A DNA stretch of 64,000 nucleotides from Paenibacillus sp. H1-7 (GTDB lineage Bacteria > Bacillota > Bacilli > Paenibacillales > NBRC-103111): contig NZ_CP031168.1 of the NCBI RefSeq assembly GCF_022354825.1, forward strand, positions 6,821,501 through 6,885,500, given 5' to 3'. A program made the position numbers and the translations under genes. Shown piece after piece: positions 60,297 to 64,000 of this stretch. How positions within the stretch are numbered: position 1 is the stretch's first letter; every line of letters starts with the position of its first letter. The notes under the pieces were generated by a model. The model saw only the letters and a program-made list of their open reading frames with translations, did no database searches and was not told the DNA's origin.

Positions 60297-61244
60297 ATGA
60301 TCAAGCAAATCGACTGGCAAGGCACTCCCGCTTATACATTGGAGAATGACAAACTGATCGTCTCCATCTGTCCTGCGATCGGCAACAACGTTTACAGCAT
60401 TTGGGACAAAACGCTCCAGCGCGAAATGCTGCGAGTTCCTGCAGCTCCATCGGATTTGGCGGAACAGCCGGTTCAGTACGGCACGCCTGTCCTGATGCCG
60501 CCGAACCGGATTCGGGAAGGCCGCTTCCAATTCGACGGAAGGTCGTACCAGTTCGATATTAACCATGCGACCGGCAACCACATTCACGGTATGCTAAGAA
60601 GCCAGTCCTGGGCGGTCGTCGCTTCCGGCGAACGGGACGGCAAGCTGTTCATCACCTCCTCGATCCGTCTGGCCGATGATGCGAATGTACAGCGGCAGTA
60701 CCCGCATGCGCTGGAGCTTGAGCTCACGTATGAGCTGGAAGGCAGCCGCTTGAGCCACAAGCTGAAGGTCGTGAACAATGGAACGACAGCCGCTCCGTTC
60801 GGCTACGGACTGCACACCTGGTTTCTATTGGACGGCGAGCCGGAAAGCTGGAAGCTGCAGCTCCCTGTCAGCTCGATCTGGGAGCTTGACGAGCTGAACG
60901 TTCCGACGGGGAACCTCGTTCCGCTTGGAACGTATGACGCGCTCCTTGAAGGCGATGTGCTGAAAGGACACAACATGGATACCGTGTTCCAAATTGGGGA
61001 TCATCCGTGTATTGCCGTTCTGTCCAAAGATACGGTGGAAATCCGTTATAGCGGATCCGATTTGTTCAAGCAATGGGTTATTTTCACCAAAGGCGAAGCT
61101 CATGATTTCATCTGCCTCGAGCCTTACACTTGGGTAACCAACGCGCCGAACATCGATCTTCCAGCCGAGGTTACCGGATTGCGCGGTATTGAACCAGGCG
61201 AATCGCTGGAGCTCGAAGTCACGCTGGAAGTCGTGTACAAGTAA
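60297..61244 (+). CDS. Aldose 1-epimerase (galactose mutarotase)-family protein
   Basis: 315 aa. GNHIHGMLRSQSWAV (first catalytic His region, about 97), FGYGLHTWFLL (second His, about 168) and FICLEPYTWVTNAP (catalytic Glu, about 270) are typical of the mutarotase family. It interconverts anomers of sugars, possibly those released from plant polymers. ATG 60297 with AAAGGAGAC. Between two terminators, monocistronic. Confidence 0.9.
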   Translation: MIKQIDWQGTPAYTLENDKLIVSICPAIGNNVYSIWDKTLQREMLRVPAAPSDLAEQPVQYGTPVLMPPNRIREGRFQFDGRSYQFDINHATGNHIHGMLRSQSWAVVASGERDGKLFITSSIRLADDANVQRQYPHALELELTYELEGSRLSHKLKVVNNGTTAAPFGYGLHTWFLLDGEPESWKLQLPVSSIWELDELNVPTGNLVPLGTYDALLEGDVLKGHNMDTVFQIGDHPCIAVLSKDTVEIRYSGSDLFKQWVIFTKGEAHDFICLEPYTWVTNAPNIDLPAEVTGLRGIEPGESLELEVTLEVVYK

Positions 61245-61258
61245 GGGATCACAAATAT

Positions 61259-61317
61259 AAAAAGGGATTGTTCACTCAGCACGAATTGCTTGAGTCGAGA
61301 GAACGATCCCTTTTTTT
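61259..61317. terminator. Bidirectional terminator between epimerase and dioxygenase
   Basis: AAAAAGGGATTGTTC (from 61259) and GAACGATCCCTTTTTTT (to 61317) pair with an inner CTC/GAG extension, giving T-runs on both strands. Confidence 0.8.
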
Positions 61318-61326
61318 CATTTCAGC

Positions 61327-62223
61327 TTACAGATTCCACTCCCGTCTTGCTTCCTCCATCGTTTTCATTTGCCCCTTGCCCCAGGCGTAATGGCCCTTCG
61401 GCTGCTTGCCCACCCAGCGCTCATCGACCGGCTCGCTCTTCAGCTGATACCTTGTATCGGCGCTAAGCCGGAACCGGTTCGTCATGTTGTCCGTCGAGCC
61501 ATGCAGCAAATACATGCCGAAGATCATCACGTCTCCTGCAGAGAACGAGGTTGTGGCCCATTGGCCGCCGAATCGGTCCACCATCTCGATCGGATCCGTT
61601 GAGAACCAACCGTTCTCGTGCTGATCGCGGTCTACATCCACTTGACCGTACGTCTGCTTCATTTGCTCGAAGCGATGCGATCCGAGACATACCGTCAACG
61701 TTCCCTGCTCGATCGGTATATCGCCGAGCGGCGTCCACATCGTGTACACCTGCTTCGTCCCCCGCCCCATATAGACGATGTCGTAATGCGCGCCCGTATT
61801 TCCTCCCTGCCCTACCGCACGCGGCCATTTATAGTCATAGGTCATGCTCTCTCCGCCGAGCAGTCGATCGAAAAATTCCATCACTGCTTGCCCTGTTACA
61901 AGCTCGTAAAACGGCCTCATATCTTCGTCATCCGGCTGGGCCGGACCGCCGAACATGGTTCCTTTCGCGCCTTCCGCGATGACCCCTTCCTCCAAAGGAT
62001 AGCTATGGTCGAGCCGCGCCTGCTTGTCGAGCTTTCGCAGTAGGCCCGTTCGCGCCTCCAGCACCTTCTTCCGGTCGTGAAACCCGCGGATCAACAAATA
62101 ACCGTCATCCTCCAGCCGTTTGCGCAATGCCGCTGTATCATGCAAAATAGCGTTCGAATCCTGCAGCTCGGTTAAATAGCGGCTGCCCATCTCCAATGAA
62201 ACCTTGCCCATTTGAATGCTCAT
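61327..62223 (-). CDS. Phytanoyl-CoA dioxygenase (PhyH)-family oxygenase, second copy
   Basis: 298 aa. HxD in GAHYDIVYMG (about 142-151), distal His in LLHGSTDN (about 240) and 2-oxoglutarate Arg in RFRLSADTRYQ. Only loosely similar to the enzyme at 11.4 kb. Substrate unknown. GGGGAGGC upstream of ATG 62223. Divergent from the AraC regulator at 62460 and convergent with the epimerase. Confidence 0.88.
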   Translation of the reverse strand: MSIQMGKVSLEMGSRYLTELQDSNAILHDTAALRKRLEDDGYLLIRGFHDRKKVLEARTGLLRKLDKQARLDHSYPLEEGVIAEGAKGTMFGGPAQPDDEDMRPFYELVTGQAVMEFFDRLLGGESMTYDYKWPRAVGQGGNTGAHYDIVYMGRGTKQVYTMWTPLGDIPIEQGTLTVCLGSHRFEQMKQTYGQVDVDRDQHENGWFSTDPIEMVDRFGGQWATTSFSAGDVMIFGMYLLHGSTDNMTNRFRLSADTRYQLKSEPVDERWVGKQPKGHYAWGKGQMKTMEEARREWNL

Positions 62224-62459
62224 GCTCTTGCCTCCCCGAACGGTTTGGAATGCTTCACTAAGATGCCGGCGCCATCAGCCGTTGTTCGTCCCAGCCTCAA
62301 GCTCCCAAGCATATCTTGAGTTCAGCTTACCATCGGGCGCATACGTTCACCATGGCTAATCGTCTTTACAATTTGCATCTTTGTAGAGTAATGTTTAAGT
62401 CAAAGAGCCCTATCATGATCGTTTCATGCAAATCCCTTAATTGATAAGGAGCCACTTCT

Positions 62460-63350
62460 ATGGAGCATCGATTCACCTTACCCAAGCTGTACAGCGCCAT
62501 TCAAGTGCCGGGGATGGAATACGCGCTCCGGCCTGCAGGATGGTCCTATCCGAATCACCGCCATCCTTACTTCGAGTTTATTTACTGCGTTCAAGGGGAA
62601 ATTGAGCAGTGGGTGGACGGTCAGATGGTGCTGCTGCAGCCTGGCGAAGCCGTTATTATTCCATCCGATTCCTATCACTCGACGAGCACTTCCATCGACA
62701 GCAGCTACTTCGACTTTCATTTTCATGTGGAGGCCGATGAGATCAATCTTGTTTTTCAGCTGTCCCGCCATACGCTGCTTCGTTCTTCCGATGATTTTGC
62801 TATGGAGGACTGGGTGAAGCAGTTTTTGACCCGTTTCGGCGAGCCGCTGTCCATGATGTCGATTCAGCCGAATGAACGGACTCACGATGTGTCCGGGTCC
62901 ATAAGGCAGTCGGTTATTTTGCTGCAGATTCATTCGACCATCGTGCAGTTCATCAGCATGATCGCCTCTCATATTCTTAGTGCCGGCAACGATTGGCTTC
63001 TATCTGCCAGCGTCAAGCCGTCCCAGATCAAGCTGGCGAGGGAAGCCGCCTATCTTATGGAGCAGCAGCCTGAGAAGGCTCCCTCCATATCCGAACTGTC
63101 GCGGCAGCTGAATGTTCACCGCACCTATTTGCATTCCTGCTTCAAGCATGTATACGGTTTGTCGCCTTCCGCTTATTGGCAGCGTAAAAGAATCAACGAA
63201 GCCCGGCAGCTGCTGCAAAAAACAAGCCTGAGCATCGAGGAAATCGGCAGCAGGCTCCACTTCTCGTCAACGAGTCATTTCAGCCGTACGTTCCGGTCGA
63301 TGTCAGGCATGTCTCCCCAGCAATTCCGGACTCATAATAGAAGAGCCTAG
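62460..63350 (+). CDS. AraC-family regulator with cupin-like sensor
   Basis: 296 aa. Cupin part WSYPNHRHPYFEFIYCVQGE, QPGEAVIIPSDSYHSTS (about 28-75), then two HTH motifs (ISELSRQLNVHRTYLHSCFK and EEIGSRLHFSSTSHFSRTF). AAGGAGCC upstream of ATG. Divergent from the dioxygenase, its likely target. Confidence 0.88.
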   Translation: MEHRFTLPKLYSAIQVPGMEYALRPAGWSYPNHRHPYFEFIYCVQGEIEQWVDGQMVLLQPGEAVIIPSDSYHSTSTSIDSSYFDFHFHVEADEINLVFQLSRHTLLRSSDDFAMEDWVKQFLTRFGEPLSMMSIQPNERTHDVSGSIRQSVILLQIHSTIVQFISMIASHILSAGNDWLLSASVKPSQIKLAREAAYLMEQQPEKAPSISELSRQLNVHRTYLHSCFKHVYGLSPSAYWQRKRINEARQLLQKTSLSIEEIGSRLHFSSTSHFSRTFRSMSGMSPQQFRTHNRRA

Positions 63351-63364
63351 CGGACGACTGCGAA

Positions 63365-64000
63365 TTATTGCTTGCTTATTTCAAGAATATGCATGTTCCC
63401 CTTTTCATCCGCTTCCCGCAGCACGGTGTTGATATCCTTGTTCTCGGTTACCATTGCTTTGGCCGCTTCCTTCAAGAACGAATACATTTTCGTATCATAC
63501 CGGGTCGCCTCCGGCAGCGGAGCCGGTTTCACCGCGAAAATACCCGCTAGATTTTTCCCTTCATACAGCTTCGTTTCGCTTGCAAATTGCTTTTTCAAGT
63601 TCTGGTCCTTTAGAATCGTCAGCCTAATTCCCTTGTTCATCGATTTCTGGACTTCCTCGTTGATCAGCGTTTGGATAGCTGCGAAGGCCGCATCTTTGTT
63701 AGAGCTCGTCGGTGTGATCATCGCCATGTGGAAATCGATCTCCCGGCCAAGCCCCCGCTTATCGTCAAAGGAAGGGAAAGAAACGACATCCCAGTTAAAA
63801 TCTTTGCCCGCTTCTTTCAATTGCGGCAGACGTGTCGTCAAGTTCGCAATCCAATACGGGTACATTGCCAGCTTCTGATCCTTCAGGAAGTAATCGATCC
63901 CGTACGTGTATTTCTTATTGCCGTCGACAATTCCCGGAATCGTATACAGCTGGTCGTACAACCCGAACACCTTTTTATATGGATCGCCGGTCAGTGCGGC
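63365..64000 (-). CDS. Extracellular solute-binding protein (sugar ABC type), C-terminal part
   Basis: The frame enters from the right edge and ends at 63365, giving 212 codons of the C-terminal lobe. PYWIANLTTRLPQLKEAGKD, KDAAFAAIQTLINEE and the ending YSFLKEAAKAMVTENKDIN then TVLREADEKG are typical of family 1 sugar-binding proteins of Paenibacillus. Convergent with the AraC gene at 62460. Lipobox and N-terminus lie outside. Confidence 0.85.
   Translation of the reverse strand, partial: AALTGDPYKKVFGLYDQLYTIPGIVDGNKKYTYGIDYFLKDQKLAMYPYWIANLTTRLPQLKEAGKDFNWDVVSFPSFDDKRGLGREIDFHMAMITPTSSNKDAAFAAIQTLINEEVQKSMNKGIRLTILKDQNLKKQFASETKLYEGKNLAGIFAVKPAPLPEATRYDTKMYSFLKEAAKAMVTENKDINTVLREADEKGNMHILEISKQ

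Overview
The window looks like a chromosomal segment of a spore-forming, plant-associated Firmicute, most probably a Paenibacillus or close relative. The evidence is strong GGAGG-type ribosome sites with frequent TTG/GTG starts, an alpha/beta SASP gene, a YheC/YheD-type spore-coat ATP-grasp protein, a sporulenol-synthase-type cyclase, a Trp T-box leader, CcpA cre-like sites and the B. subtilis-like pairs BmrC/BmrD and YcgR/YcgQ. No rRNA, tRNA, CRISPR array or prophage was seen.

Layout. 1-7 kb: a UvrA-like gene cut by the left edge, a DHFR-fold reductase and a divergent WYL regulator with a clear dyad between them; an MFS exporter behind a strong promoter with a MarR-like operator; a YheC/D ATP-grasp protein; and a two-gene unit of fusions (MerR-methyltransferase, then NudK-DUF4406-like) behind a 19-bp-spacer MerR promoter. 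7-14 kb: an unrecognised coiled-coil/partner pair, DUF817, TVP38, and a phytanoyl-CoA-dioxygenase-type enzyme with its AraC regulator. 14-24 kb: ABM-like protein, a 14-TM MFS pump divergent from an AraC regulator, gene remnants, a racemase, an APH-fold kinase, a YitT protein, and a complete IS3-family (IS150-like) element with frameshift site, terminal repeats and a TTA target duplication, which landed in a probable terminator. 24-37 kb: a glycosidase-like protein and a secreted pectate lyase (cre-like site), small accessory genes, LysR/MFS, GrpB/VOC/Lrp, a cytoplasmic-looking pectinesterase and an OmpR-type two-component pair. 37-42 kb: a membrane-protein/SGNH/SDR/DUF2306/squalene-hopene-cyclase-like cluster in which two genes are decaying.

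42-50 kb is the best-defined system: mtlA-mtlR-mtlF-mtlD followed by dedicated Enzyme I and HPr-like genes, so one probable transcript encodes mannitol uptake, the whole phosphorelay, the regulator and the first catabolic enzyme. 50-64 kb: a BmrCD-like heterodimeric ABC exporter, a YfhP-like membrane hydrolase preceded by 39-bp hairpin-bearing tandem repeats, SASP, trpS with a T-box plus a long inverted repeat in its leader, a YcgR/YcgQ-type permease pair with a histidine-rich loop and a Zur-like box, an aldose epimerase, a second dioxygenase/AraC pair and the end of a sugar-binding lipoprotein-type gene.

Taken together, pectate lyase, pectinesterase, mannitol PTS, aldose epimerase and a sugar-binding protein fit growth on plant polymers and polyols. 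The many small resistance-type genes (MFS pumps, ABC exporter, NTase, APH, VOC, GNAT) fit soil or rhizosphere life. Functions are read from motifs and remembered family resemblance; no database search was possible.
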